From Alopecurus myosuroides (taxonomy: Eukaryota > Streptophyta > Magnoliopsida > Poales > Poaceae), in contig CM054057.1 of the NCBI GenBank assembly GCA_028641055.1, positions 579,046,610 to 579,110,609 of the forward strand: DNA of 64,000 nucleotides. Direction: 5' to 3'. The notes below the pieces were generated by a model. It was not told the origin of the DNA and ran no database searches. It saw only the letters and a list, made by a program, of their open reading frames with translations. Positions within the stretch are counted from its first letter, which is position 1, and each line of letters starts with the position of its first letter. Of this stretch, positions 21,002 through 32,734 are shown piece after piece. A program made the translations under genes and the position numbers.

Positions 21002-21919
21002 TCACTTTGCCTGCTTTGCTGAGGGAGTTGCCAGGAAAGTTAAATTGCATTCTCCATCAACTCTCGGGATTTTTGGCTCGCCTTTTCGCTGCTGTTCCTG
21101 GATTTTTTCATCAGTGTCCGATTCACTGTCTTCTTTTTCAGCTCCTGGCTTTGGCTTGGAGAATTTCCTCTTGGAGTTATTTCCTTTGTTCCCGGATCCT
21201 GCGGTGCCCGTCATATGCTTATTGAGGTGACACTGCGCATTTGTATGGGTAGGCTTCCCAAATTGCGAATGGTGGACATAGTTTTCCGACTTAATTTTTT
21301 TCCACTCTTCCTTAGAATAGGAGATAGGTTCTGTGTTTCTTACTTTCCATTTGCCGCCAGTATCCTTTCCAAAGGTTAAATTTACTTCTTTGGGCTTTGT
21401 CTGTGCTTCTGGAGTAGTCTTCTTTTCAGAACAGGGCGTCTTTTTAGCCTGGACCAAAGCATCTATATTTCCACCTCTCGCTCTGATGTCATCTTCGGCC
21501 GCTGCATGCTCATTGGCGGTAGTAAGCATAGATCCGAGATCTTTGTGCTCCTTTGAACCAACCATGAACGGTACGACGCCGGGTTTTGGTCCATTGATGA
21601 AAGCATGCATTGCTTGTACATCACTTACTCCAGAGCAGCTGTTTTTCATTGATGTCCATCTTGATATAAAGTCGACATACGACTCATCTTCAAATTGGGC
21701 ACAGCGGTTTAGCTGGTTGATGTTCTTAGGGCGTTTGTACGTACCCCGGAAGTGCTGAGCGAATACTCTAGCCATATCATCCCAGCTATCCACTGTTCTT
21801 GACGGAAGCCTGTTAATCCAATATCTGGCTCCATCCAACAACATTAGGGGAAGAATTTTTCTGCTTCCAGGTCTGTCCCTTTGTTGACCTGAACGACAGT
21901 ATAGTAATCTAAAAGCCAT
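21002..21919 (-). pseudogene. gag: Element A gag core (capsid region)
   Basis: Retrotrans_gag pattern: D-G-A-R-Y-W-I-N-R-L-P ... S-W-D-D-M-A-R-V-F-A-Q-H-F-R-G-T-Y-K-R-P, then Q-F-E-D-E-S-Y-V-D-F-I-S-R-W. The C-terminal part is Lys/Glu-rich with one possible H/C cluster (H-T-N-A-Q-C-H-L-N-K-H). It joins the preceding gag segment by a frameshift near 21860. Confidence 0.85.
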
Positions 21920-22812
21920 GTATCCGGGTTTGTACTTCCAGTATACTTTTGGTAAGTTGGACCATATTTGGCAAAGCCAGAATGTAGAGTTATTCTTTGG
22001 ATCCTATCAGTGAAACACTTAGGTCCAAAGTATAGATCATATCTTTCCGCCCTATCGACGTGTGCGGAATATCTGCCGGCTGAATGAACAGAAGGGGATC
22101 TGCTCCTTTCTGGCCCATTGTTGCGTGAATGCTCTCTTCTGGGATTATGCCTGTTTCGTCCGTTATCGTGTCCTTTGGAATGAGGCGGAGTTCTACGCCT
22201 GTGAGGATTTTCATGTCTTCCGGCTTTTTCAGCAGGGCGTCTTGGAGGCGGCATCATTTTTCCGTGTTTCCGGTTTTGTTCCTCCCGGTCTTTACGATCG
22301 CGGGGTATATTTCCACCTTTCGACATATGGGATCCCGTTCTGGACGCTTCATCCCTATTGTCCGGGATTTTCTTGTCCTTCTTAGGATCTCCCTTTTTGT
22401 CCTTAGAATCGCCTGAATCTCCAGGTTCTCCGGGTCCTGGTGCTCCAGCAGCGCAAGTGGCAGTTTTACATAGGGTCGAGTCGTCATGCAACTTCCCTGA
22501 TCTTGCCTGACCTCGCTGCTGTAGTTCCAGTGCTTTACCCAGGAAATCATACACTCCTTGCATCTTTTCTTCTTTGGAGCTACTCGTTTAACTCGCGAGT
22601 TTCGAGTTTTAATTCCAGCCCTACTACAGATCGTCATTAAGGATGGCGAACGCGGCTTCCGCATTTTCAGCTGCGGTCTTATAGATGCGTTCTCCCTTAG
22701 CGTTTACACTGTCAACCTGTCGTTGCCAGGAAGGGTTTTGCAACTGTTCTTTTACTGGCAGTACATCCGGCCTTGCGATTCTGGGTAATATCGTGGGTTT
22801 TATCCTGGACAT
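21844..22812 (-). pseudogene. gag: Element A gag, N-terminal basic region
   Basis: Two pieces in different frames: 22812-22624 (A-A-E-N-A-E-A-A-F-A-I-L) and 22563-21844, an Arg/Pro/Asp-rich stretch leading to I-T-L-H-S-G-F-A-K-Y-G-P-T-Y-Q-K-Y-T-G-S-T-N-P-D-T-W-L, the usual entry to the capsid core. Confidence 0.75.
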
Positions 22813-23109
22813 ATTCCGTCTTTCGAATTCTTCAATTTCCTCCTGCTTTGCTTTTATAGTAGCTTGGGCTTTGAGGATATTTTATTGTGATCGTAATAGT
22901 CGTTGATGTTGCCGCATAATGGCTTGCCTTCTGGCTTCTACCACTTCCGGTGGCTCGTATGGTCCGACCGGGGTTTGGATCGGATTGATCTCGTCCTGTT
23001 CCGACAATTCGGGAACAGGGATTTCTTTCTTTTTCTTCTCCACGGGTGTGACTCCGCTTGCTCCTCCGGCTTCCAGGTTTTGGCTAGCATTATCTGCCTA
23101 CTTTTTCTT

Positions 23110-23490
23110 CTAGAGTTTGTACTGGAGTTTCTTGGCAGTCTTCTTTTTCTTCTTGGAAGAGGGAGGTTTTTTGCCAGGTTCTTCCTCTGTCAATTCCTTG
23201 ACATCGGGGTAAATAGGGCTGGTTTCGGCATCCTCTCTTTCCTCATCTGGTGGAGGTCTTTCGGGGTCTTCCTCATCTTTGGCGTCCGAGTTATCAGTCG
23301 GTTTTGCCATAAATACTTCATGGAAGCCCCCCGTCATAGATTTAACCTTTCTTTCGAAAGTGTCTTCATCTCCGTCTTCTGAATCTATGTCTTCAGATCC
23401 AGGTTCCGACTCCAATCTTGCCTCTATGGCAGCTAGTATGGAGTTGGCTTCCGAGTTCACCGTTTCGTTGGCAGGTGTCGGATCTTTCAC
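23110..23490 (-). pseudogene. gag: Element A gag leader, acidic segment
   Basis: Strongly acidic (S-E-D-I-D-S-E-D-G-D-E-D) and then lysine-rich (S-S-K-K-K-K-K-T-A-K-K) reading frame near the 5' end of the element. No domain recognised; the position fits the gag N-terminus. Confidence 0.55.
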
Positions 23491-23920
23491 TGGCTCTGCG
23501 GGATAGTTATTTTATGATTCTTCCACGGGATTACGTACTTCCGTGTTTTCAGCAACCTCGGATTGCACCATGCCAATAAAGTGAGATCAAATTGCAGGCA
23601 TCTCCGAAGAGGCAGCAAATTCAGGGTTTTGGCGATCTGAGCAAAATCCGGTATCATAGTTTTCTTCAACTGGGTATAGGGCGGGTGGGATAAATTTGCT
23701 TCCACCACAGAATCCCATTGCTTCTGCAGTTAATCCGATAAAGATGTTTGCAAATCCAATCGGTAAAACGCAGGCACTTACCAGATGATTCTGTGCTGGC
23801 ATGTACGATTCATTGTCGAGGAAGCACCCAACGTCCTTGTTGAATTCCAAGCTTCTGACAGTTATGGTACTGCCGATTCCGCCGAGTATCCCCGATCGAA
23901 ACTTAACGACTGACGTCGCT

Positions 23921-23941
23921 GGCCCCGCGGTGGGCGCCAAC
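23921..23941 (-). other. Element A primer binding site
   Basis: On the minus strand ttggcgcccaccgcggggcc follows the LTR end tctcgaca. Confidence 0.75.
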
Positions 23942-24494
23942 TGTCGAGACATCGTAGTAGGGTTCATAGACTGGGGTACCATGAGCCTACAGATAGAGAC
24001 GTGGAGGGACGTGGTAGTATGACAACCAGGAATACCGATTTTACCCAGGTTTGGTACGTCGCAACTAGGCGGCGTTCCTACTCCTGCAATCTCACTAAAT
24101 CAGGGTTGAAGCCTGAAGTATACAAAGTACAATGTGAATAGGGTTTCGCTAACTCGACGAGGATCAACTTCTCGGAAAGTTGGCTTCTATCTAATTGTCT
24201 ATATCTGTTGTCTTTCTTTTCTCCCGTCCGGCTTTATATAATATCCGGGTTAGGGCTTACAGAAAGGAAACCTAGAAGACTACGGAAAGTATCTAACTTG
24301 GAAAGCAGGAATCCGCCTTCTACTCCAAGCCGCACCACTTTGGGCCGTGGTCCGGGTTCTTCTAGAATCCGGCTTCTGTGCGTCAGCTTACTGGGCCGCC
24401 TAATGGACTGTGATCCACTACCAATCAGGCCACCCTGGTAATCCGGCTCTTTAGGACAGTGCCAGATATACCCCTAATCGATATATATCCGACA
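23942..24494 (-). repeat. Element A 5' LTR (553 bp)
   Basis: On the minus strand it starts tgtcggatatat and ends gtctcgaca. It matches 1136-1487 plus 13363-13546. Flanked by cttct (24495-24499). Confidence 0.92.
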
Positions 24495-25216
24495 CTTCTC
24501 TTTGAGTAGTTTATTCTCTGATGATCTTAAGAAACGTAGCTACTTTGTTGCTAAAATATTCCCTTTCTCATTAAAGGATGAAGCTAAAACTTGGTTTAAC
24601 AATTTGTCTCCTGGATATATTGATAGTCCTATTGGCTTGGTTAATGCTTTCTTTCAGAAATATTTTCCTGCTAGTGCTCAACATGCTGCTTTACAAAAAT
24701 ATATTTAATTTTAAGCAATTGGAAGAAGAGAAATTGCCTGTGTCTTGGGAAAGGTTCGGTTCTTTAGTTAGAGCTGCACCTGGGCATAAGCTAGAAGATA
24801 ATAAACTTCTTGATATATTCTATAATGGACTAACTGTTGAATCTAGGACATACCTAGATAGTTGTGCTGGTTGTGTTTTCAGGCAAAGAACTCCAGAAGA
24901 ATCTGAGGAATTAATGGCTAAAATAAGCCAAAATCATGATGATTGGACTATGGTTGAGCCTGAGCCAGCCACTACTCCAATTCCTACACCAACACCAACA
25001 CCCAAGAAGATAGGAATGATTGAATTAAATGATGAAGTGATGAGAGAAGCCAAGAAATCTCTTAAAGAGAGGGGTATTAAATCTGAAGATGTGAAGAATC
25101 TTCCACCTATAGAAGAATTATGTAATCCAATATCTCACTCACCATCCATTGAGGTACACTCTCTCCAATATTTTGATAGTAGAGATATTCCCTATAGAAA
25201 ATCTCCTGATCAATGA
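24495..25216 (+). pseudogene. gag: Element B gag core
   Basis: Continues the gag frame from 1135. K-I-F-P-F-S-L-K-D-E-A-K-T-W-F-N-N-L-S-P-G at about 24562 is the Retrotrans_gag signature; the rest of the core (W-E-R-F, L-L-D-I-F-Y-N-G-L, 24747-24835) follows after a 1-nt frameshift near 24705. It ends in a Pro/Thr-rich hinge (T-P-I-P-T-P-T-P-T-P) and a stop at 25214. Confidence 0.85.
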
Positions 25217-25368
25217 TTAGATGAATTTGATAATTATGTCATTAAGCAAATAATTTTAATATGAGAGTGCATAACCACCTTATGGAAAACTCTAGAGCTA
25301 TTAATGATTTGCATGGTATTATAGAAAGAACCTCTAATGGTGTTAAAATGCTTGTTTAACATTTTCAA

Positions 25369-26477
25369 ATGGTTCAAACTCAAATTGATCAAATTGCTAA
25401 AGTGCAAAAAGATTTTCTACTTAATGCTTCTAAAGAAAAACATGCTTATGAAATAAGAACTAGAAGTGGTATTGCTACACAAGATCCTTTATATCCTGAG
25501 GGACATCCTAAAAGAATTGAACAAGATTCTCAGCAAACCAATAATGATGTTATTCATACTAAGAAGAAAAAGAAAAAGAAGCGTAAAAGTGTTGTAGAAT
25601 CCTCTGAACTTGCTAAAGAACTAATAGTATATCTATCTCTGATGCTGAAACTGAAAGTGGTAATGAAAAGAATGGTGCTTTTGATAAAGAAGAATCTGTA
25701 ACTGAACCTGAAAAGCAAACTAAAACTGCAAAGTATACTAAGGAAGATTTCATTGCTAATAAACATGGTAATGAGAGAGAACCTTGGGTACAAAAACTAA
25801 TGCCTTTCCCTGGTAAGAAACACAAATCCAAGGATGAAGAACATTATAACAAGTTTTGTGAATGGATGAAACCTTTGTTCTTGCAAATTCCTTTAACTGA
25901 TGCTATTAAATTGCCTCCTTATGCAAACTATATGAAAGATATTGTCTCTAACAAAAGGAAAATTCCTAATGGGGAAATTTCCACTATGCTTGCTAATTAC
26001 TCTTTTAATGGCAAGGTTCTTGAGAAGCTTGGAGACCCTGGTATACCTACTATCCCCTGTTCTATTAAAAATAATTATGTTAGAACTGCTTTGTGTGATC
26101 TGGGAGCTGGAGTTAGTGTCATGCCTTTTACTCTATATAAAAGACTCCTCCAAGAAAAATTGATACCAACTGATATATCTTTGCAAATGGCTGATAAGTC
26201 TACTGCTATCCCTGTGGGTATATGTGAGAATGTTCCTGTTCAAGTTACTAATAATTGTTTGATATTAACTGACTTTGTTGTGTTGGAAATGCCTGAAGAT
26301 GATAATAAGTCTATTATTCTTGGAAGACCTTTTCTTAATACTGTAGGGGCTGTTATTGATTGCAACCAAGGAAAAGTTACTTTTAATGTTAATGATAAAG
26401 AGCACACTTTTTATTTTCCCAAGAAGATTGATAGAAAATATGGTCTGAATTCCATTGAAAATGTTGAGACCATCTAG
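25369..26477 (+). pseudogene. Element B gag C-terminus and aspartic protease
   Basis: First part 25369-25620, with a lysine run from aagaagaaaaag codons. A frameshift near 25622 moves to the frame that stays open from about 25630 to 26477. The protease carries A-L-C-D-L-G-A-G-V-S-V-M-P near 26090 and I-I-L-G-R-P-F-L near 26314, the Athila-type active site and flap region. D-L-G-A has the catalytic Asp. No RT follows; coding ends at 26475-26477. Confidence 0.85.
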
Positions 26478-27531
26478 ATTGGAGAATTTTATTGTCCTAT
26501 TCCAAAGCCACCAAAAGAATATGAAATTATTATCATTGGGAAAATGCCTATCAAGGTTGAGGTAACATGAGTATTTAGTGATAAACAAAGTTTTGTTTCA
26601 TATAAAATTATTTTGGTAGCAAGACTTGATCACCCTTGTTGACCAAAAGATTTTAAATGAAATGGGCAATGTTTTCACTATGTTTTCACCTTCCCCATAT
26701 TGTTTTCACCATGTTTACTTCTGTTATCACATTATTACTTGAGTGCAATCATGTTTTCCACCATCCATATGCACGTTTTCCTGATGTTTTCACCCTGTTT
26801 ACTGAAGTTATGCATGTTTTCACCACCCATACTTTTGTTTTGACCACTACCACCTTTGTTTTCTTTTGTTATTCTTCCATTAGAGTGTCATAGAACCTCT
26901 GTAGTTCTGGTTTTGGTTTTGTTTTCCATGTTTTCACTTTCGTTTTCCCGGTTTTTATTAATTATTAAAATTCTGGAAATACCTCAAAAAGAAAGTTTCT
27001 CGAAAAATTCCAGAAAAATTATAATAAATTTTTACGTCAAAAATGAGGCAGAAAGCCACCTGGGAGGCCCCAGGGGGACCCACCAGGAAGCCACACGCTA
27101 GGGTGGCACGGCCTGCCCCTGGTGGCGCAAGCCCATGGTGTGGTCCCCCTGCCCCCCACTAACTCTCTCCCCTGCCAAAGTTCCTTCTCTCACCTCCCAA
27201 ACTCAACACATTTCCTGGAACCCGAGTTCTAGCTATTCTTCCTCAAATTTTTTCGATCTCTTTGCTCAGCCCATCTTTTGTGCTGAAATTTGGTGCATTT
27301 GCTCTCCCGTATGTGACTCCTCCGATGATCCAAGTAGAATTTTGTTTAGTGAAGTATTTCTTGAGTATTTTGGTACTGTAGGTGACAGCTTATGTGAGTT
27401 TTCATGCTTGATTTGAGTAGAAATAATATAGTTTTGATGTATTTTTAGCTCTCATATAAGTCCCTATGGTAGTCTCCACCTTATAGTTGCTTGAAATTAA
27501 TTTTTATGATGATTGTTGAAAAAATTCAGAG
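26478..27531 (+). other. Element B spacer with ttttcacc repeats where RT/IN would lie
   Basis: Non-coding. 26660-26940 contains at least seven short copies of gttttcac(c) or gttttcc. A GC-rich patch (27030-27170) has paired gggacc/ggtccccc blocks. No remnant of RT or integrase motifs was seen in any frame. Confidence 0.6.
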
Positions 27532-28658
27532 ATGGAGCGCAATGCTTATCAACTAAACCAGCATGAGTTGGAGGTGCATGAGGTCATGCTTGTGCACCGT
27601 GAAGAGAGGGTGTTCCCATCGACCTATCCTTGTCGGGAATTTATGCAAGTTACCAGAATTCTACAGGATTTTAACACTCTAGTGCATAATGCAGGTTTAG
27701 AGCGTTTCATTGAGGACGAGCCCATCCAATATGTGAAACTTACTATGTCTGTGGTGCAGGATTTTCATTTTAAATGGTATACAACTAACCCAATGGTCCA
27801 CTACAAGATTTATAATAAAGCTATGAGCCTGCCTTTTAGTGTTTTCTGTGCAGCTATTAAGGTACCAGAGTGGGGGTCTTGTGAGAGAATAAGTGGGCAG
27901 CCCAAACCACTACTGGATTTATATGGAGAGATTTTCCAAGGCAGAAGCTTCATGGGAGAAAGTGGTAAAATTCGTGAAATTCAACTCCCTAGCATTCGAT
28001 ACTTTGCCTACTTCATTTCTAAATGTGTACTAGCTAGGAAAACTGCCAGCAAGTTATCTATTTATGATTTGGCATTTACTGCTCTGCTTTGAGACATGAT
28101 AGATCTTATAATTTTGGTTCTTTGATTGCTTACCGTCTCTCACATAACCGTGAGAAGGGCGGAGTTTGTGGAGGTCCTATTGCCTCGCGCTTGTTAGCTT
28201 TGCATGGTTTGGAGCCTCATCATCTAGACTATCAGTTTCCTTTAGAGAGGCTTAATCTTGTTTCCATGGTTCAGCATAAGTTTCTTTCCACTCATGCTCA
28301 CTTACATAATTTATATTTTGAATTAACTTTCTCCAAACGATTCGAGTGGAGAGTTGTTAAAACTGTTAGAGAAGTACTTTTGCCTGCACCTCCTTTGTTT
28401 GATCTTAATAATAGGCAAGGATGGGAGCTTACCGAGAGTGAGATGGATACATACCTTGAGCGTATCCCCCAGCAAGGGGAGGACGCCGGAGAGGGGGACG
28501 ATGGTGATTTCGTCCAGCCATATGACGCCACGGGGATTCCATATCAGCACCCTGGTTATGACTATGCGCCAGCTGCTTCATCTTCTTCTTATGCGCCCGA
28601 GTACGACCACGCGAGGGATGACCCACCGCAGTGGGGACATTTCTCGCACTTTGATTGA
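27532..28658 (+). pseudogene. Element B 3' ORF (ATHILA ORF-like protein)
   Basis: ATG at 27532; open to 28090, then a 1-nt shift near 28088 (L-L|R-H-D) into a frame open to 28658, about 375 residues in all. The segment R-E-F-M-Q ... K-W-Y ... S-L-P-F-S-V-F-C-A-A-I-K-V-P-E-W-G resembles the plant-specific protein carried by Athila elements outside gag-pol (the ATHILA ORF-1 family, by recall). The C-terminus is Tyr/Pro/Ser-rich. No membrane segment. Function unknown. Confidence 0.65.
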
Positions 28659-30730
28659 TCTCCACTTAGGCCAAAAGCGTAAGCTTGGGGGAAGGTATAC
28701 CGACATCACACTCATTTATATATCATGTTCAGTCGGTTCTTTGTATATCCATATTTTCTTTTCTTGCGCTTCTTTTTGTTTCTTTCATTTTTTTCGTTTC
28801 TCTTTTGTTTCTTTCGCTTGTTTTCGTTTCTTTAACTTCTTTTGTTTTAATGTTTTGTTTTCGCTTTCTAAAACACAAAAAGACCAAAAATATTTCTGTT
28901 GTTTCTCTCTATTTGTTTCTTTAGTTTGGTTTGCTTTATCTTTTAGTTGCAGTTTAATATTCAAAAACCCAAAAATATTTTCTTTTGTTTGCTGTTTGCT
29001 TTCTTTTGTTCTTGTTTCATTTTGAAAAACCCAAAAAGATTTTTGCTTTGTTTGCTTTCTCTCTTTTTGTTCGTGCTTTAATTTAAAACCGCAAAAATAT
29101 TTGTTGTTCTTCTTTGGTTTTGTAAAGTTTGTTGCAGAGTTCAACAGTCGTCTGTGATTCCATTGGAGCTTGGTTTTCATTATATATTATTCGAGCCACA
29201 AGTGAAGAGCGATAATAACGATATACAGCAATTCAAGTTGTGGTGAGAGGCTGGTATAAACTCTATTTGCTTTCATTTTTGTACATATATTCATCTATGT
29301 GAGCATGCTTAGTTTGTTCGTATAAGATATATATGAATTAATGGCTGCTTAAAATTTCATGCTCTCTCATGTTTTGTTCAAATATATTGATAGTAAATGA
29401 ATCGTCATATAAATATTTGTTCGCATTGTTTTATTCATAGAAGGGTATGATATTATGGTAGCCTCCTCTGACTGTTTCATTTGAATTGACTTGGCACATG
29501 CTCACGCATGCTAAGACTGAAAACAAAAAGTCAATAAGCCTCGATGATTGATTTTGCCTCAGAGTTCTAGTATCAATTTTATGCCTGAGTTGATTTTACT
29601 TTGTCGCAAACATGATTATGATAGTTGTTGCTCTCTTGATTGTCGCTCCCTCTCTATTTGCTAGCCTTCACCTGTACTGAGTATGAGCTCTACTCGTGCA
29701 TCCAAATCCCTGAAAACCAAAGTTTGTCAAATGTGTCCACCATACCTAACTATACGTGGTATTTAACCACCACTCCAAGTAAATTGCTCATGTGCAACTT
29801 TAAAACCTGCTAAAAATTACTCCTGTTTTGTGCCCCTGTTTTAGCTCATGAGGACGCAAATAGAGAATCTTTATCTCACTTGTTGATTGGATTTGACACC
29901 CTGGACTAGTGGCTTCATCCGCTTATCCAAATGATAGAAGAGCTGGCAGCGGAGTGCCCAGCCCCAAATTAATACACACAAATTCTCTACACTCTTTTTT
30001 CCCCTGATTTATCAGTAAAAGCATAATTGTGTAAACAAAAGAGAAAGAGCGATGACCTTCTACACCAGTTGCGTCCTTCACCATGGGAGTTGCTCTTGTG
30101 AATCCAGTTGACTTGTGACGTACTGTATTGTCTGTTTACCATTCGTTGACATAAGCATACACCTCTCTCAATTTTTTTTCAATACCTCTGTTTAATAAAT
30201 AAAAAGCTCTAGCACATGAGTGATCCATGCTTCCCTCTGCGAAGGGCCTTTCTTTTACTTTTATGTTGATTCTCTGCCATATTCTTTGAGCACTTTCTTG
30301 AGAGCATAGTTATCATTCTTAGTGTAATGTGTTTGTCCCAAAGCACGGTTGATTGCGGTATAATTTTGATGCTTGTATCTTTGATATCTTTACTTCTAGT
30401 CTTCCCTTGAACTTCAGAGGTGCCCTGGCATTTATGTTTTGCCCCACATTTAAGGGCAAGCGAGATACCACTTTGTCAGATCCTATTATGAATATTTCAA
30501 TCTTGCAAATAGTTATGCTTCATGTTGTTTATTATTAATATGTTGTTATCTTCTCATGGTTTGCATAGCTATTAAGTGTCAGTATCTTGCATGTATCTTA
30601 TCTTGAGCATAATTAAGTATTTGATCACATAGTGAGTATATTTACATCATATGAAACAAATGTGTTCGTAAAATTCTTTTATCGCACTCAGTTGTCACTG
30701 AATTGCTTGAGGACAAGCAATAAGCTAAGC
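28659..30730 (+). other. Element B long 3' non-coding region
   Basis: Two kilobases without a convincing ORF. The proximal part (28750-29120) is a TTTC/TTTG-rich tract; the rest is mixed AT-rich sequence up to the polypurine tract. Confidence 0.6.
28868..29105 (+). repeat. Four spaced copies of an aaaacccaaaaatattt motif
   Basis: Variants near 28871, 28965, 29024 and 29085, spaced 60-95 bp, each preceded by a T-rich TTTG/TTTC run. A tandem array of a ~75-bp diverged unit. Confidence 0.6.
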
Positions 30731-30741
30731 TTGGGGGGAGT
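30731..30741 (+). other. Element B polypurine tract
   Basis: ttggggggagt immediately before the LTR start tgatacg. Confidence 0.85.
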
Positions 30742-32138
30742 TGATACGTCGAAAACGTATCTCCTTTTCTGAACACTTTTCTTATTGTTTTCCTCTAAAC
30801 TTGTGTGTTTTGGATACAACTAACACGGACTAACGATGTTTTCAGTAGAATTACTTTGGTGTCTCGTCTTTATGCAGAAAAATCAACTTTTGAGAAAATG
30901 CCTAGAAAAGAGCCCATTGATGTTTTCACCCCGGAAGACCCCGGGAGCTAGAAGGGGGCCAGGAGAGGGGCCAGAGGGTGGTCACACCCCCTGGCGCGGG
31001 TCCCCCTGGCCGCGCCAACACAGGGTGTGTCCCCCAGGACCCCCCCTCGGATTCCCCTTTCGACTACAAGTATCCTTCAACCCTAAAACCCGAGGGGGTA
31101 CGCCATATTCCAGAGACACACAACAGAGCGTCGCTGCTGTCCCGAACCTCGATTCGAGGATCAGAAGTTCCTGTTCTGGCACCCTACCGGGACGGGGAAG
31201 TGGAAGAGATCATCGCCATCGTCATCACCAACGCCTCTCCATCGACCATCCATGTTTCCCCATCCATGTGTGAGTAATTCCCCGCTGTAGGCTGAAGGGG
31301 ATGGTAGGGATTGGATGAGATTGTTCATGTAATAATGCCGTGATTGTTAGGGCATAGTGCCTAGTATCCTCTATTAGTGCTATTGACATTGTTGCAACTT
31401 GTTATGCTTAATGCTTGCCACTTTGGGCCCGAGTGCCATGATCTCAGATCTGAACATGTTATTGAATCACGATGATAATTATTTTTTCTTGATCATACCT
31501 GCAAGTTGTTTACACATATTGTTGTCCGGAACCCGAGGCCCCGAAGTGACAGAAATTGGGACAACCGGAGGGGATGGCTGCGATGTGAGGGTCACATGTG
31601 TTCACGGAGTGTTAATGCTTTGCTCGGGTGTTCTATTAAAAGGAACACCTTAATTACCAGTAGTTCCCTTGAGGCCCCGCTGAAAACGGGCTCGTAGGAC
31701 AAAAGATGTTGTGCAAGTTCTCATTGCGAGCACGCACGACTATTTACGAAACACATGCCTATGGTTACTTAGTGCTTGGATGCTTTATCATATTTATCTG
31801 CAATGCCCCTGACATGATCATTATTAGAACTTTCTTGTCCATGCAACACCCGTTCATCCATCCCTATGCCTACAGTATTTAATCCCGTTGTTTACTTGAA
31901 ACGCTACTGCTGCTGTTGTTTTCATTCCTCTGCTGCTATTATTTCACTACTGCTGCTACTATAAAACTGTTACTACTGATAAACCACTGCGAACAAAACT
32001 ACTTTCAGATGCAGGTGAATTGACAACTCACTTGTTAAGTCTCACAAATATTCTTTGGCTCCCCTTGTGTCGAATCAATAAATTTGGGTTTTACTTCCCT
32101 CGAAGACTGTTGTGATCCCCTATACTTGTGGGTCATCA
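30742..32138 (+). repeat. Element B 3' LTR (1397 bp)
   Basis: Starts tgatacgtcgaaaacg and ends gggtcatca. It has a GC-rich block (30945-31080) similar in style to the one in the element C LTR. Confidence 0.92.
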
Positions 32139-32619
32139 AGAGCTCATGAATGGGGCATTTGAGCATTAGTAACTTCAATCTCCCCCATGCTTGGGCAATA
32201 CTCTCTTTGTCATGAGGACGAAAATTATATATATAATTCCGATCTCTATGGATTTCACTTAGAGGATAGAATTTAGAATAAAAGAGAGGTACAATTTCCT
32301 CCCATTCAATAGTCTGGCTATTTTTCAATAGCTTGAACCATTCAGAGGATCGGCCTGTCAATGATATAGAGAATAATGTCCTCTTCACTTGACTCATTGT
32401 AATACCTGCACACTTTAACAACTCGCATAATTCATGTAAAAAGAGCAAATGATCACCAGGATGGACATTTCCATCACGTGAATAGCAGTTATCCATAACA
32501 TGTTTAACAATCTTTATAGGTATTTTATAAGGATCCAAATCATCATGTAGTGGGTCACTAACTACCCTAGTAGTGGCAGCAGTGCCCACAAATAGGGACT
32601 CAAAAGGAGTTCCAAACAT
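32139..32619 (-). pseudogene. gag: Element C gag, truncated by element B
   Basis: ATG at 32619. Capsid-type sequence with L-F-S-I-S-L-T-G-R-S-S-E-W-F-K-L-L and F-Y-S-K-F-Y-P-L-S-E-I, the equivalent of the A-K-T-W-F-N-N-L region in element B. The frame is open up to the insertion point of B. Its distance from the LTR (about 115 bp) fits the gag start. Confidence 0.8.
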
Positions 32620-32705
32620 AGTGTAATAAAGCAGTAAACAGAAATAAAAACATCACTTATAGCGGAAGCTTCCTTTATCAATTCCACTTCCCAATAGGGC
32701 TTCAC

Positions 32706-32724
32706 TCCCCAGCAACGGCGCCAG
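32706..32724 (-). other. Element C primer binding site
   Basis: On the minus strand tggcgccgttgctgggga, 11 bases after the LTR end, as in element B. Confidence 0.75.
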
Positions 32725-32734
32725 AAAATAGTCT

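Larger units (their letters stand above)
1136..24494 (-). mobile_element. Element A: Tat-type Gypsy retrotransposon, split by Copia element E
   Basis: Minus-strand element of about 11.5 kb once element E is removed. The 5' LTR is complement(23942..24494). The 3' LTR is complement(1136..1487 plus 13363..13546). Order on the minus strand: PBS, gag, protease, truncated RT, RNase H, integrase, then a long region holding a plus-strand (antisense) multi-exon gene, then polypurine tract and 3' LTR. An antisense gene between pol and the 3' LTR is known from Tat-lineage elements such as maize Grande. In a 100-bp sample the LTRs differ at 5 positions, against 3 for element E, which fits A being older. 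Confidence 0.85.
1..32138 (+). mobile_element. Element B: Athila-type Gypsy retrotransposon without RT/IN, split by element A
   Basis: The 3' LTR is complete (30742-32138, 1397 bp). The 5' LTR is cut by the window edge, leaving 1-447, which matches the last ~465 bp of the 3' LTR. The internal domain runs from 448 to 1135 and resumes at 24500 after element A. It has gag, an aspartic protease and a separate 3' ORF, but no reverse transcriptase, RNase H or integrase. The protease motif and the 3' ORF fit the Athila lineage; resemblance to non-autonomous Triticeae Athila families such as Sabrina is recall only. B is inserted in the gag of element C at 32138/32139. Confidence 0.85.

Noticed and set aside
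26660..26940. CRISPR-like array of gttttcac repeats
   Set aside because: Repeats are short, irregularly spaced and in a plant retroelement.
27532..28658. 3' ORF of element B as an envelope gene
   Set aside because: No transmembrane segment visible; it resembles the plant-specific Athila ORF instead.
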